From positions 310,001 through 374,000 of the forward strand of contig NZ_JAAJBT010000002.1 in assembly GCF_011392115.1 (NCBI RefSeq): a DNA stretch of 64,000 nt, in the 5' to 3' direction. This document shows positions 8,108 to 16,609 of this stretch, in pieces (the stretch's first letter is position 1; every line of letters begins with the position of its first letter). The DNA comes from Flavobacterium difficile (GTDB lineage Bacteria > Bacteroidota > Bacteroidia > Flavobacteriales > Flavobacteriaceae). Under the pieces are notes generated by a model. It saw nothing but the letters and a program-made list of their open reading frames with translations, was not told the origin of the DNA and searched no databases. The position numbers and the translations under genes are program-made.

Positions 8108-9298
8108 TTAAAGATGTAAAGCCTGAACTTCATTCATAACTTCCAATAATAACTTGCAGCCTTCTTCAATTTCTTCATTTGAAATAGTTAATGGCGGGGT
8201 AATTCGGATTGCAGTTCCTTCGAATAAAAGCCAAAATAAAATCAATCCGCGTTTGTGGCATCTTAAAATAACCTCGTTGGTAATATTCGGACTTTCTGTC
8301 ATAGCAGCTAACATTAAGCCTTTTCCTCTTACTTCTTTGATTAAGGGATGCACTAATAATTTTCTAAACAGCTTTTCCTTTTCTAAGGTTTCCGCCATGA
8401 TGTTGGTTTCGGTAATTTCTTGTAAAGTTGCTAAACAGGCGGCTGCAATTACGGGATGACCACCAAAAGTAGTAATATGTCCTAATTTCGGATTGTCGTA
8501 TAATAAATCCATATGCGCTTCGGAAGCCACAAATGCTCCAACAGGCATTCCGCCACCCATTCCTTTTCCGATGACTAAAATGTCTGGAACGCAATCGTAA
8601 TTTTCAAATCCGAATAATTTTCCGGTTCGACCAAATCCGGGTTGAATTTCATCTATAATTAACATCGCACCAACTTCTGTACAACGAGCACGAACTTTTT
8701 TTAGAAAATCGTTTTGTGGTTGAATAAATCCGGCACCACCTTGAATAGATTCTAAGATAATTCCAGCCGTTTTTGTGGTGATTTTTTGAATGTCTTCTTC
8801 GTTATTAAACGTAATAAAATCTACATCTGGAATTAAAGGTCGAAATACTTGTTTGCGTTCTTCGAAACCCATCACGCTTAAACTTCCCATTGTATTACCA
8901 TGATAAGCATTATGACAAGAAATAAGCTGACTTCTTCCAGTTACTCTTCTAGCTAATTTTAAAGCGCCTTCTGTAGCCTCAGTTCCAGAATTTACTAAAT
9001 AGATTTTATTAAGAGGATGGGGAAGATGTTGGGCTAATAATTTACAATATTCAGTGGCAGGATGTTGTGCATATTCGCCATACACCATTACGTGAGAATA
9101 TTTGTCTAATTGGTTTTTTATGGCATTATTTACGCGCTCATTTTGATGTCCTAAACTACAAGCCGAAACTCCAGCTACGAAATCTAAATATTTATTTCCA
9201 GAAGTGTCGTAAATATAAGATCCTTTAGCATGAGAAATTTCCATAGCTAATGGGTGAGGAGAGGTTTGCGCTTGATATTTAAAGAAATCTTGTAACAT
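8108..9298 (-). CDS. Class III (acetylornithine/ornithine-type) aminotransferase
   Basis: 396 residues of the PLP-dependent fold-type I, subgroup II. Visible landmarks: NSGTEATEGALKLAR (phosphate binding), the YHGNTMGSLS segment, the aspartate in LIIDEIQPGFGRTG, and the PLP lysine K245 in VIGKGMGGGMPVG. Family members use amino groups distant from the alpha carbon (acetylornithine, ornithine, GABA and others). No arginine, biotin or ectoine genes lie beside it, so the substrate is open. Confidence 0.9.
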   Translation of the reverse strand: MLQDFFKYQAQTSPHPLAMEISHAKGSYIYDTSGNKYLDFVAGVSACSLGHQNERVNNAIKNQLDKYSHVMVYGEYAQHPATEYCKLLAQHLPHPLNKIYLVNSGTEATEGALKLARRVTGRSQLISCHNAYHGNTMGSLSVMGFEERKQVFRPLIPDVDFITFNNEEDIQKITTKTAGIILESIQGGAGFIQPQNDFLKKVRARCTEVGAMLIIDEIQPGFGRTGKLFGFENYDCVPDILVIGKGMGGGMPVGAFVASEAHMDLLYDNPKLGHITTFGGHPVIAAACLATLQEITETNIMAETLEKEKLFRKLLVHPLIKEVRGKGLMLAAMTESPNITNEVILRCHKRGLILFWLLFEGTAIRITPPLTISNEEIEEGCKLLLEVMNEVQALHL

Positions 9299-9329
9299 GG
9301 TTAGTTTAAAAGTTTATGAGGTTAAAAGT

Positions 9330-9785
9330 TTAAAAGGGTTTGCGTAAAAAACTCATTATAAAATTAATAATAAATAATAATTGACTTAGAAGAAATATAG
9401 GTAATAAAACCCAAATTGCTTTTTCAATTTTTGAATTAGAATCAGAAGATTTAATCAAGCTTATTATATCATGAGGTTCCGGACTCTCTTGTAAAAACAA
9501 TATTAAGATTAGCATAGAAACTAAAGAAAATATAGATATTAAATTGTGTGTTTTATTTAGATTTGGATTTAATTGTTTGGTTCTAATAAAATATCCTAAT
9601 GTTATAATTGAAAAATATATAATTGAAACAGTAAGAATTAGTGTTTTTGAAATTACAAAATAATTACTTTTAAAATTTAAAGCTATACTTTCATGAAGAT
9701 TAAAAAAAATGATAGTACAAAAAACTATACCAAATAATAATGAAAATGTACTAATAGAATTAAAAAGATTAACGTTTATTTTCAT
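9330..9785 (-). CDS. Hypothetical four-helix membrane protein
   Basis: 151 residues, not recognised. Hydrophobic segments at about 10-30, 44-66, 80-100 and 124-146 suggest four membrane spans joined by short loops. No motif is visible. It lies between the OstA-like gene and the aminotransferase on the same strand. The codon usage and A+T-rich composition fit the neighbours, and the hydrophobic pattern supports a real gene. Confidence 0.6.
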   Translation of the reverse strand: MKINVNLFNSISTFSLLFGIVFCTIIFFNLHESIALNFKSNYFVISKTLILTVSIIYFSIITLGYFIRTKQLNPNLNKTHNLISIFSLVSMLILILFLQESPEPHDIISLIKSSDSNSKIEKAIWVLLPIFLLSQLLFIINFIMSFLRKPF

Positions 9786-9791
9786 TTCTTA

Positions 9792-9852
9792 CTTTTCACT
9801 TTTGCCTTTTTACTTGGCTCTTTTTACTTGGTTCTTTTTACTTGGCTCTTTT
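9792..9852 (-). repeat. 14-bp GAGCCAAGT-type repeat array, copy A
   Basis: The minus strand carries three units GA(G/A)CCAAGTAAAAA at 14-base spacing, then GGCAAAAGTGAAAAGTAAG. The array contains the stop codon and last dozen codons of the OstA-like gene. The same unit recurs at 54687-54793 and 59414-59483. Confidence 0.85.
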
Positions 9853-11513
9853 TTACCTTCTTTCTTCCCATAATCCGTAGTTTCTTTCATAACTTCCATG
9901 GGTTTCTTTTCTTCTTTTTCTTTCTTTTTGGTTTCGATTTTAATTTTATCATCGATGGCTTTTTCTTCTTCTGGAAAAATATTTTCTAAAGAAGTTATTT
10001 TCTCTTCAATTCGCCAGACAAATCCTCTAAAGCGCCTTGAGTTTTTTGGAAAATCTTCATCAGGATACGTGTCGCTTTCTGTTTTATTGAAAGACGTTAA
10101 TTCGATGATTTTATTATCTTCCAATTGCATATTAATACTACTAGAAGCACCTTTGTCTATTCCAACTAGTTCATTGTCATCGTTATACATGAAATAAATT
10201 TTCTCGGTATTTTTAATTAAATCGACTTCGTAAAGTTTATTATCTCTAAATTTTCCGTACAAGAATTGTCCTTTAACTTGATTAAAATTGTCTTCACCAA
10301 TGGTGTCTTTTTGAATTAAAAAGGCATTGTTTAAAATTTTTAAAGAATCGAGTTTTTCAGTTTTATTATTTCCAACTAAATGAATTTCATCACCTGTCAT
10401 TTGATTGTCATTGTTCCAAATTACGGGTCTTCCAATTAGTTTGGTAAGTTGTGTTTTATTATTCGAATGAATAGAGTCACATTTTCCACTCATATCAGTT
10501 TTGAAGAATCGCACATTATTGAAAGCCCTAATGGTTCTATCCTCTTGCGGACCAGTTACTAATATTTTCTTACCATGTAAAAACATCGTGTCTTTTTCCA
10601 CTAACGTTTTTACTAACGCTTTTTTGGTAATAAACATGGAGTCTTTTTTTGTTCCGCCAATATTTCTGAATACCTCTGCATAATGTCCGGTCGCAATCAT
10701 GTTATTAATTGTATCTGTAATTTTGACATTATTTGTGGCTTTTGCAAAATTTTTCTTCCGGTCGTAATTAATAATGTCGCCTTCTACTTTCCGATTATTG
10801 TATACGATATTCGATTTATTTAATAATTTTCCCACATCATTTTTGGTGTCGTAAAATCCTTTTGTGGTATTAATTACATTTTCTTTACTAGTTATCGTGC
10901 TGGGTCCGTAAACATAAGCATGTCCAGAGTTGTCGTAAAAATCTAAATTATTAGTTTTGATAGTTACTTGTGGATTTACAACAGTTACTGCTGTTTTGAA
11001 TGAATATTTTTTGCTATTCAAATAGTATCTTCCTGATTTACTTCTTAAAGTATTCTCTTTGTTAATAATTGTTCCCCAGCTCGTGTAATAAGCTTCTTGG
11101 GTTTTTCTGTTAAAATGAATGGTATCCGTTGTTAAATTAGAATCAGGCGAACGTAAATTTACATTTCCAGTTGCGAAGGCTTGTAATGTTTTTCCATCGT
11201 ATTCTGCATAGCGGCTGTTCATCACAATGGTATCACCTTGGTTTAATTGTACATTTCCAAATGCCTTAATGTAATCTTCATCGGTATAATGATAAGCTTT
11301 GTTGCAATTGATTAGTACGCCATTGTGTTGTACTTGAACATTTCCTGTAAATATAATGGCTCCAGGAATTTCTAATTGATTTTTATCAATAAAATCGGAA
11401 TGCAATATTCTTATAGCATTCGGATTTGTTGAAGGAACGGGTTGAACTGTAGTCTGAGCTTTTGCCAATACAACTGCAAATAACAAAAGACAAGAATATA
11501 TATATTTTTTCAA
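9810..11513 (-). CDS. OstA-like (LptA/LptD N-terminal type) protein
   Basis: 567 residues from a TTG at 11513. The frame is open to an ATG at 11609, but that extension lies in intergenic-type sequence, while TTG gives a classic signal peptide (KKYIYSCLLLFAVVLAKAQ) and has a perfect -7 box 16 bases upstream. The mature part contains repeated OstA/beta-jellyroll segments (GAIIFTGNVQVQHNGVLINC, NVQLNQGDTIVMNSRYAEYD, GDIINYDRKKNFAKATNNVK) as in periplasmic lipopolysaccharide-transport proteins. A Lys/Glu-rich tail ends in residues encoded by a dispersed 14-bp repeat. Likely role: periplasmic part of lipopolysaccharide transport in Bacteroidetes, by family. Confidence 0.85.
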   Translation of the reverse strand: MKKYIYSCLLLFAVVLAKAQTTVQPVPSTNPNAIRILHSDFIDKNQLEIPGAIIFTGNVQVQHNGVLINCNKAYHYTDEDYIKAFGNVQLNQGDTIVMNSRYAEYDGKTLQAFATGNVNLRSPDSNLTTDTIHFNRKTQEAYYTSWGTIINKENTLRSKSGRYYLNSKKYSFKTAVTVVNPQVTIKTNNLDFYDNSGHAYVYGPSTITSKENVINTTKGFYDTKNDVGKLLNKSNIVYNNRKVEGDIINYDRKKNFAKATNNVKITDTINNMIATGHYAEVFRNIGGTKKDSMFITKKALVKTLVEKDTMFLHGKKILVTGPQEDRTIRAFNNVRFFKTDMSGKCDSIHSNNKTQLTKLIGRPVIWNNDNQMTGDEIHLVGNNKTEKLDSLKILNNAFLIQKDTIGEDNFNQVKGQFLYGKFRDNKLYEVDLIKNTEKIYFMYNDDNELVGIDKGASSSINMQLEDNKIIELTSFNKTESDTYPDEDFPKNSRRFRGFVWRIEEKITSLENIFPEEEKAIDDKIKIETKKKEKEEKKPMEVMKETTDYGKKEGKKEPSKKNQVKRAK

Positions 11514-11528
11514 GGTTCTAATTTTTGT

Positions 11529-11536
11529 CAAATTTA
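11529..11536 (-). promoter_or_regulatory. -7 box (TAnnTTTG) supporting the TTG start of the OstA-like gene
   Basis: Minus strand reads TAAATTTG, a perfect consensus match, 16 bases upstream of the TTG at 11513. Transcription from here would exclude the ATG at 11609. Confidence 0.5.
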
Positions 11537-11580
11537 AGTAAAATGTAGAAATACGAATACGGTTTAAGAATTTTTTATGG

Positions 11581-11632
11581 TTTTTTTTAAAAGACACAGC
11601 TTTTGCCACAAAGACACGAAGGCGCGACGAAA
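11581..11632. repeat. Intergenic GCCACAAAGACACGAAGG-type repeat
   Basis: A G+C-richer island (ACACAGCTTTTGCCACAAAG and following bases up to GGCGCGACGA) stands out from the A+T-rich surroundings. A weakly related GCCACAAGGGCAGTAAAACA segment lies at 19073-19097. It resembles short intergenic repeats rather than coding DNA. Confidence 0.35.
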
Positions 11633-11664
11633 TAATATATGATTATGGTCGTTTTTAGGTATAA

Positions 11665-11688
11665 AAAATCCCGATGGCTCGGGATTTT
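11665..11688 (-). terminator. Terminator of purA
   Basis: AAAATCCCGA and TCGGGATTTT pair around a four-base loop. T-rich on both sides, so it may work in both directions. It lies 28 bases past the purA stop. Confidence 0.85.
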
Positions 11689-11715
11689 AGTTACTAAAAA
11701 AAGTTTAGTATAAAT

Positions 11716-12987
11716 TTATCTTGTGATGGTTTGTGTTCTGTCTGGTCCAACTGAAACTACCTTAATTGGCACTTCTAATTCTTTTTCTATGAATTCGATG
11801 TAGGTTTTTAATTCTGTTGGTAATTCTTCATAAGTGGTCATTCCAGTTAAATCGGCTTGCCAACCTTTCATTTCTGTATAGATTGGTTGTACGTTTTCTG
11901 GTTCAATGTTGTATGGGAAATGTTTTAATGTTTCACCTTTGTATTGGTAAGCTGTACAAACTTTTAAGGTTTCGAAACCGGATAACACGTCACCTTTCAT
12001 CATGTATAATTCGGTTACACCATTAACTTCAACTGCATATTTTAAAGCAACTAAATCTAACCAACCACAACGACGCGCACGACCAGTAACCGAACCGAAT
12101 TCGTTACCAATTTTTGCCATGTTGGCACCCACTTCATCAAAAAGTTCAGTTGGAAATGGTCCGCTTCCTACGCGAGTTGTATACGCTTTGAAAATTCCGA
12201 AAACTTCTTTTACTTTATTTGGCGCGATACCTAAACCAGTACAAGCTCCAGCTGCAGTTGTGTTTGAAGATGTTACGAAAGGATAAGTTCCAAAATCTAC
12301 ATCTAATAAGGAACCTTGAGCCCCTTCAGCTAAAATTGTTTTTCCTGCTTTTAAGGCTTTGTTTAAATATTCTTCAGAATCAATGAAAGTTAAGGTTTTT
12401 AATTCTTCTACTGCTGCAAAAAATTCTGCTTCCATTTCTGGAAGATTGTATTGCAATTCTACATTGTAGAACTTAATCATTTCTTCGTGTTTATCAGCTA
12501 AAGCTCGATATTTTTCTTGAAAATCAGCCATTTCTAAATCGCCTATTCTTAAACCATTTCTACCGGTTTTGTCCATATACGTAGGACCAATTCCTTTTAA
12601 AGTAGAACCAATTTTTGCTTTTCCTTTTGAAGCCTCAGAAGCGGCATCTAATAAACGGTGTGTTGGCAAAATTAAATGTGCTTTTCTAGAAAGTAGTAAT
12701 TTTGATTTGATGTCTAAATTGAATTTTTCTAGTCCTTCAAGTTCTTTTTGAAACACAACAGGATCCATTACCACACCGTTTCCGATAATATTTACATTAT
12801 TTTTGTGAAAAATTCCAGATGGAATGGTTCTTAAAACATGCTTAATTCCGTCAAACTCAAGTGTGTGACCGGCATTTGGTCCACCTTGAAAGCGCGCAAT
12901 AATGTCGTATTTTGAAGTTAATACATCGACGATTTTTCCTTTTCCTTCGTCACCCCATTGTAATCCAAGTAGTAAGTCTACATTCAT
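11716..12987 (-). CDS. purA: Adenylosuccinate synthase
   Basis: 423 residues. Joins IMP and aspartate with GTP hydrolysis, the first committed step to AMP. The N-terminus MNVDLLLGLQWGDEGKGK holds catalytic Asp13 and the GDEGKGK P-loop; GGPNAGHT carries the catalytic histidine. Further family blocks are GIGPTYMDKTGRNGLR, EGAQGSLLDVDFGTYPFVTS, TRVGSGPFPTEL, TGRARRCGWLDLVALKYA and the terminal VSVGPDRTQTI. An open upstream extension to 13023 (MQRFQDNTNNNT) is not conserved-looking, so the ATG at 12987 is chosen. It lies downstream of the Fur-family gene on the same strand. Confidence 0.97.
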   Translation of the reverse strand: MNVDLLLGLQWGDEGKGKIVDVLTSKYDIIARFQGGPNAGHTLEFDGIKHVLRTIPSGIFHKNNVNIIGNGVVMDPVVFQKELEGLEKFNLDIKSKLLLSRKAHLILPTHRLLDAASEASKGKAKIGSTLKGIGPTYMDKTGRNGLRIGDLEMADFQEKYRALADKHEEMIKFYNVELQYNLPEMEAEFFAAVEELKTLTFIDSEEYLNKALKAGKTILAEGAQGSLLDVDFGTYPFVTSSNTTAAGACTGLGIAPNKVKEVFGIFKAYTTRVGSGPFPTELFDEVGANMAKIGNEFGSVTGRARRCGWLDLVALKYAVEVNGVTELYMMKGDVLSGFETLKVCTAYQYKGETLKHFPYNIEPENVQPIYTEMKGWQADLTGMTTYEELPTELKTYIEFIEKELEVPIKVVSVGPDRTQTITR

Positions 12988-13041
12988 TGTGTTGTTGTTT
13001 GTGTTGTCCTGAAATCGTTGCATTCAGGGTTAATTTAGTTG

Positions 13042-13479
13042 TTATTTATTTTTTGTTCCGTAAAAATATAAGGAATGTGTTTCAATAGTAATTCCGAACA
13101 TTTCTTCCATGGTTTGTTTGATTTGCTGAATGCGTGGATCGCAAAATTCTATTACTTCACCAGTATCTGTTAAAATTATATGGTCGTGTTGTTTGTCAAA
13201 ATAAGATTTTTCGTAATGTGCCTGATTTTGGCCAAATTGATGACGTCGCACTAATTTACAATCTAATAATAATTCGATGGTGTTGTATAAGGTAGCACGA
13301 GAAACACGATAATTTTTGTTTTTCATTTTGATGTACAAAGATTCGATATCAAAATGCTCTTGATTTTCGTATATTTCTTGAAGTATAGCATAGCGTTCAG
13401 GCGTTTTACGATGTCCTTTTTCTTCAAGGTATTTGGTGAAAACGTTTTTAACCGTTTCTTGATTTTGGTTGATGTCCAT
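13042..13479 (-). CDS. Fur family transcriptional regulator
   Basis: 145 residues. The winged-helix part spans about 15-90 with the recognition region [21 protein letters not shown]. The metal-sensing half contains the HYE and KQHDHIIL histidines and FCDPRI. The usual structural-zinc CxxC after HDHI is replaced by LTDTG, so this member seems to lack that zinc site. It represses iron- or peroxide-response genes by family; which metal is sensed cannot be decided. It lies directly before purA with its own promoter match at 13504-13511. Confidence 0.92.
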   Translation of the reverse strand: MDINQNQETVKNVFTKYLEEKGHRKTPERYAILQEIYENQEHFDIESLYIKMKNKNYRVSRATLYNTIELLLDCKLVRRHQFGQNQAHYEKSYFDKQHDHIILTDTGEVIEFCDPRIQQIKQTMEEMFGITIETHSLYFYGTKNK

Positions 13480-13503
13480 TTTATGTTTAAATGAAAAGAT
13501 TTA

Positions 13504-13511
13504 CAAAGATA
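13504..13511 (-). promoter_or_regulatory. -7 box (TAnnTTTG) of the Fur-family gene
   Basis: Minus strand TATCTTTG matches the consensus perfectly and ends 25 bases before the ATG. Confidence 0.5.
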
Positions 13512-13527
13512 ATTTAAATTTTACACT

Positions 13528-14208
13528 TTATTCTTTTTCACTAGTTTTTTCATTAACATTTGTTGTTAAAAACATTGTATTCCATATTTCTGGTTTTAAA
13601 TGCTCTGCCATAAAATCTAAACGATATTCTCCATTTCTTATCAAAGATTGTCCGTTCGGTTTAACTATGAGAAACGACCCACAAAGGATTGATTGCGTAA
13701 AAAAGTAAGTTTTTAATATTTTATCTTCATCTATAACAAAATCTTTATTGTGATTAATATTTGAAATAGAAATACCTTTTTCAAAGACATATAAAACTTT
13801 AGTATTTTTATGTTTTTTTTCAACTTTTTGCTTTACATCTTTCAAAAAAAGTACAAAAGAATCACTTTTATCTATAAAATTATTTTTTTCATCAGTAAAG
13901 GTGTAGTCGTTTTTATAAAAAAATTGAATTAAGTATGTAATGGAATCCTTAGAGTTTTTATTTGTATTTATTGGGAAATATTTTTTTAAAGAATCATAGT
14001 TTGAGTAAAACACTTCATATTTAGGAGCTGAAGCTTGAAAAACTCTTCCACTATCTTTAGTCATTCTAAAAGCTATAGCTTGGTCTGGATATTTTTTAAA
14101 AAGATATTGAAAGGAACATTTATTTCCACTAGGGTCTAAAACATATTCTTTGTTTTGTGCCTTTGTGCTAAAGCTCAAAAATATAATAAAAAAAAGTAAT
14201 TTATTCAT
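13528..14208 (-). CDS. Hypothetical secreted protein
   Basis: 226 residues, not recognised. A signal peptide is clear (MNKLLFFIIFLSFSTKAQN). The rest is Lys/Asn/Tyr/Phe-rich with alternating polar and aromatic stretches (YLIQFFYKNDYTFTDEKNNF) typical of a small extracytoplasmic protein in this phylum. It starts three bases after the ppGpp-enzyme stop and may be cotranscribed with it, although no functional link is obvious. Confidence 0.65.
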   Translation of the reverse strand: MNKLLFFIIFLSFSTKAQNKEYVLDPSGNKCSFQYLFKKYPDQAIAFRMTKDSGRVFQASAPKYEVFYSNYDSLKKYFPINTNKNSKDSITYLIQFFYKNDYTFTDEKNNFIDKSDSFVLFLKDVKQKVEKKHKNTKVLYVFEKGISISNINHNKDFVIDEDKILKTYFFTQSILCGSFLIVKPNGQSLIRNGEYRLDFMAEHLKPEIWNTMFLTTNVNEKTSEKE

Positions 14209-14211
14209 TTT

Positions 14212-16431
14212 TTATGTGTTATAAACTCGTGTTACTTTATCAATTCCATCTACTGTTTTGATGTTTTCAATTAATTTTTTTAGAATCATATTGTTTTGTA
14301 CCACGACTGTAATTTGACCGTTAAAAATTCCAGCATCGGTATTTAGACTGATACTTTGAATGTTAACATGCATTTGATTTGAAATTACTTTGGTTAATTC
14401 ATTGGTTAATCCCATCACATCCATTCCAGTTATTCTTAAAATGGCATTGAATTCTTCTTGAGTCGAATCTATCCATTTGGCTTGAACAATTCTATACGCA
14501 AAATTAGATTGCAGGCTAATGGCGTTCGGACAATCTGTTTTATGTACTTTGATTCCTTCATTAATGGTTACAAATCCGAATACATGATCGCCAGGAATTG
14601 GATTGCAACATGGTGATAATTTATATTCCAATTTACTTTGTTCTGTTCCAAAAACTAATAAATCAAACTTTTTATTGCTATCGTTTTTTGTAACTTTTTC
14701 TTCAGTAGTGCTTGGGTTTCTTTTAATGGTTTTTTTGAAAAAGTTGACTAAAGTATTGCTTTTCTGAGCGGCATAATCTCTTAATTGCTGGTTTTCAATC
14801 GCACCAATTCCAACACGATAAAACAAATCTAAACTGGTTTGTAATTTGAAATAATTAACCAATTCATTAATAGTTGTTTCGTTAAGTGTGATTTTTAAAT
14901 GGCGTAATTTTCGGGTAAGAATTTCTCTTCCGTCTTCACCAATTTTTTTAATGTTTTCATTTAAAACATTCTTGATTTTGTTTTTAGCTCGTGCCGTTGT
15001 AACATAATCTAACCATTGAATAGTGGGTTTTTGATTTTGTGAAGTAATAATTTCAACCTGATCGCCACTATTTAAAATATAATTTAGAGGAACTAATTTT
15101 CCGTTGACTTTGGTACCTCTAGTTTTTACGCCAATTTCGGAGTGAATACTAAAAGCAAAATCTAGAGAAGTAGCACCTTTTGGAAGCGATTTGATTTCTC
15201 CTTTAGGTGTGAAAATATAAATTTCTTTAGCATATAAATTCAGTTTGAAATCTTCCACAAAATCAACTGCGTTATTGTTTGAATTTTCAAGTGCTTCTTT
15301 TAATTGATTCAACCAAATTTCAAGACTGTTTTCTTCATTAGCACCATTTTTATATTTGTAATGAGCTGCGTAGCCTTTTTCAGCAATTTCATCCATTCGT
15401 TCACTGCGAACCTGAATTTCAACCCATCTACCCATTGGTCCCATAACAGTAATGTGTAAGGCTTCGTAACCTGTCGATTTTGGGGAAGAAATCCAATCTC
15501 GTAAACGACTCGGACTTGGACGATAATGATCAGTAACTACAGAATAGATTTTCCAAGCTAAGAATTTTTCATCGTGAAGATTCGATTTGTAAATTATTCT
15601 CAAAGCAAATTTATCATACACTTCATCAAAAGTAACACCCTGAGCTTTCATTTTTCGACGAATCGAGTAAATGGATTTTGGTCGTCCTTTAATGATAAAA
15701 TCGATGCCTTCTTCTAACATGGATTTACCTAAAACATCTGAAATAGATTTGATGTAAGCATCTTGTTCTTCTTTAGTTTCTTTGATTTTACTAACAATAT
15801 CCGCGTAAACATCAGGTTCGGTATATTTCAAACCCAAATCTTCTAACTGGGTTTTAATGTTATATAAGCCTAAACGGTGGGCGAGTGGTGCATAAATATA
15901 TAAGGTTTCGGATGCAATTTTGGCTTGTTTATAATCGGCCATTCCGTCCATAGTTTGCATGTTGTGCAACCTATCGGCAATTTTTATTAAGATTACACGA
16001 ACATCATCGTTTAATGTTAACAACATTTTACGGAAATTTTCCGCTTGAAGAGAAATTTCTTGTTCGTTTTTTACTTTCGGAATTTTTGTTAATCCTTCAA
16101 CAATTTTAGCAATTTTAGGATTGAACATTTTTTCAATGTCAGCAATGGTAATATCAGTATCTTCTACAACATCATGTAACAGAGCAGAAGCGATACCAGT
16201 AGAACCCAAACCAATTTGAGAGGCTACAATTTTTGCCACTGCAATAGGATGAAAAATATAAGCTTCTCCAGATTTTCTTCTTTGTTCTTTGTGGGCTTCA
16301 ACAGCAACATCAAATGCTTTACGGATTAGTTTTTTATCATCGTCGGTTAGACTTTGATAACTAATTCGCAATAACTCTTTATATTCTTGGGCGATGGCTT
16401 TCTTTTCGGCTTCTAAATCTATCTCTATCAT
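14212..16431 (-). CDS. Bifunctional RelA/SpoT-type (p)ppGpp synthetase/hydrolase
   Basis: 739 residues, the long Rsh size. Domains in order: HD hydrolase at about 45-200 (FHPIAVAKIVA, ALLHDVVEDTD, KIADRLHNMQTM), synthetase at about 230-360 (GRPKSIYSIRRKM, FDEVYDKFALRII, YEALHITVMGP), TGS at about 405-465 (IYIFTPKGEIKSLPKGATSL), and a C-terminal ACT domain (LRITGMDVMGLTNELTKVI). The intact HD pair and the synthetase motifs point to both hydrolysis and synthesis of the stringent-response alarmone. No membrane segments, so cytosolic and ribosome-associated by family. Confidence 0.95.
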   Translation of the reverse strand: MIEIDLEAEKKAIAQEYKELLRISYQSLTDDDKKLIRKAFDVAVEAHKEQRRKSGEAYIFHPIAVAKIVASQIGLGSTGIASALLHDVVEDTDITIADIEKMFNPKIAKIVEGLTKIPKVKNEQEISLQAENFRKMLLTLNDDVRVILIKIADRLHNMQTMDGMADYKQAKIASETLYIYAPLAHRLGLYNIKTQLEDLGLKYTEPDVYADIVSKIKETKEEQDAYIKSISDVLGKSMLEEGIDFIIKGRPKSIYSIRRKMKAQGVTFDEVYDKFALRIIYKSNLHDEKFLAWKIYSVVTDHYRPSPSRLRDWISSPKSTGYEALHITVMGPMGRWVEIQVRSERMDEIAEKGYAAHYKYKNGANEENSLEIWLNQLKEALENSNNNAVDFVEDFKLNLYAKEIYIFTPKGEIKSLPKGATSLDFAFSIHSEIGVKTRGTKVNGKLVPLNYILNSGDQVEIITSQNQKPTIQWLDYVTTARAKNKIKNVLNENIKKIGEDGREILTRKLRHLKITLNETTINELVNYFKLQTSLDLFYRVGIGAIENQQLRDYAAQKSNTLVNFFKKTIKRNPSTTEEKVTKNDSNKKFDLLVFGTEQSKLEYKLSPCCNPIPGDHVFGFVTINEGIKVHKTDCPNAISLQSNFAYRIVQAKWIDSTQEEFNAILRITGMDVMGLTNELTKVISNQMHVNIQSISLNTDAGIFNGQITVVVQNNMILKKLIENIKTVDGIDKVTRVYNT

Positions 16432-16528
16432 ATTCGGAATTTGAGGAACATAAAAATAGTGTTTATAAGTTAGAAATCAAAAAAAGTTTAAAGAAATATT
16501 ATGGTAAAAACAGAGATAAAATAAATAA

Positions 16529-16579
16529 AACACAGATTAGAGAAATTTTTAAATTTATATAATTTCTTCAATCTGTGTT
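16529..16579. repeat. 51-bp palindromic repeat (AACACAGATT...AATCTGTGTT)
   Basis: Left arm AACACAGATTAGAGAAATT and right arm AATTTCTTCAATCTGTGTT are near-perfect inverted repeats. Related copies are at 18174-18225, 20501-20537 and 63565-63615. Each lies in an intergenic gap. Confidence 0.8.
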
Positions 16580-16609
16580 GTTTCTTCTACTTCTTGAATT
16601 TAAAATTTG

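Noticed and set aside
8364..8594. Alternative-frame open frame inside the aminotransferase gene
   Set aside because: Same strand, shifted frame of a strongly conserved gene; no support for translation.
11514..11609. ATG start at 11609 for the OstA-like gene
   Set aside because: The extra 32 residues lack a signal peptide, lie in repeat-like DNA and upstream of a perfect -7 box; the TTG at 11513 gives a classic signal peptide.
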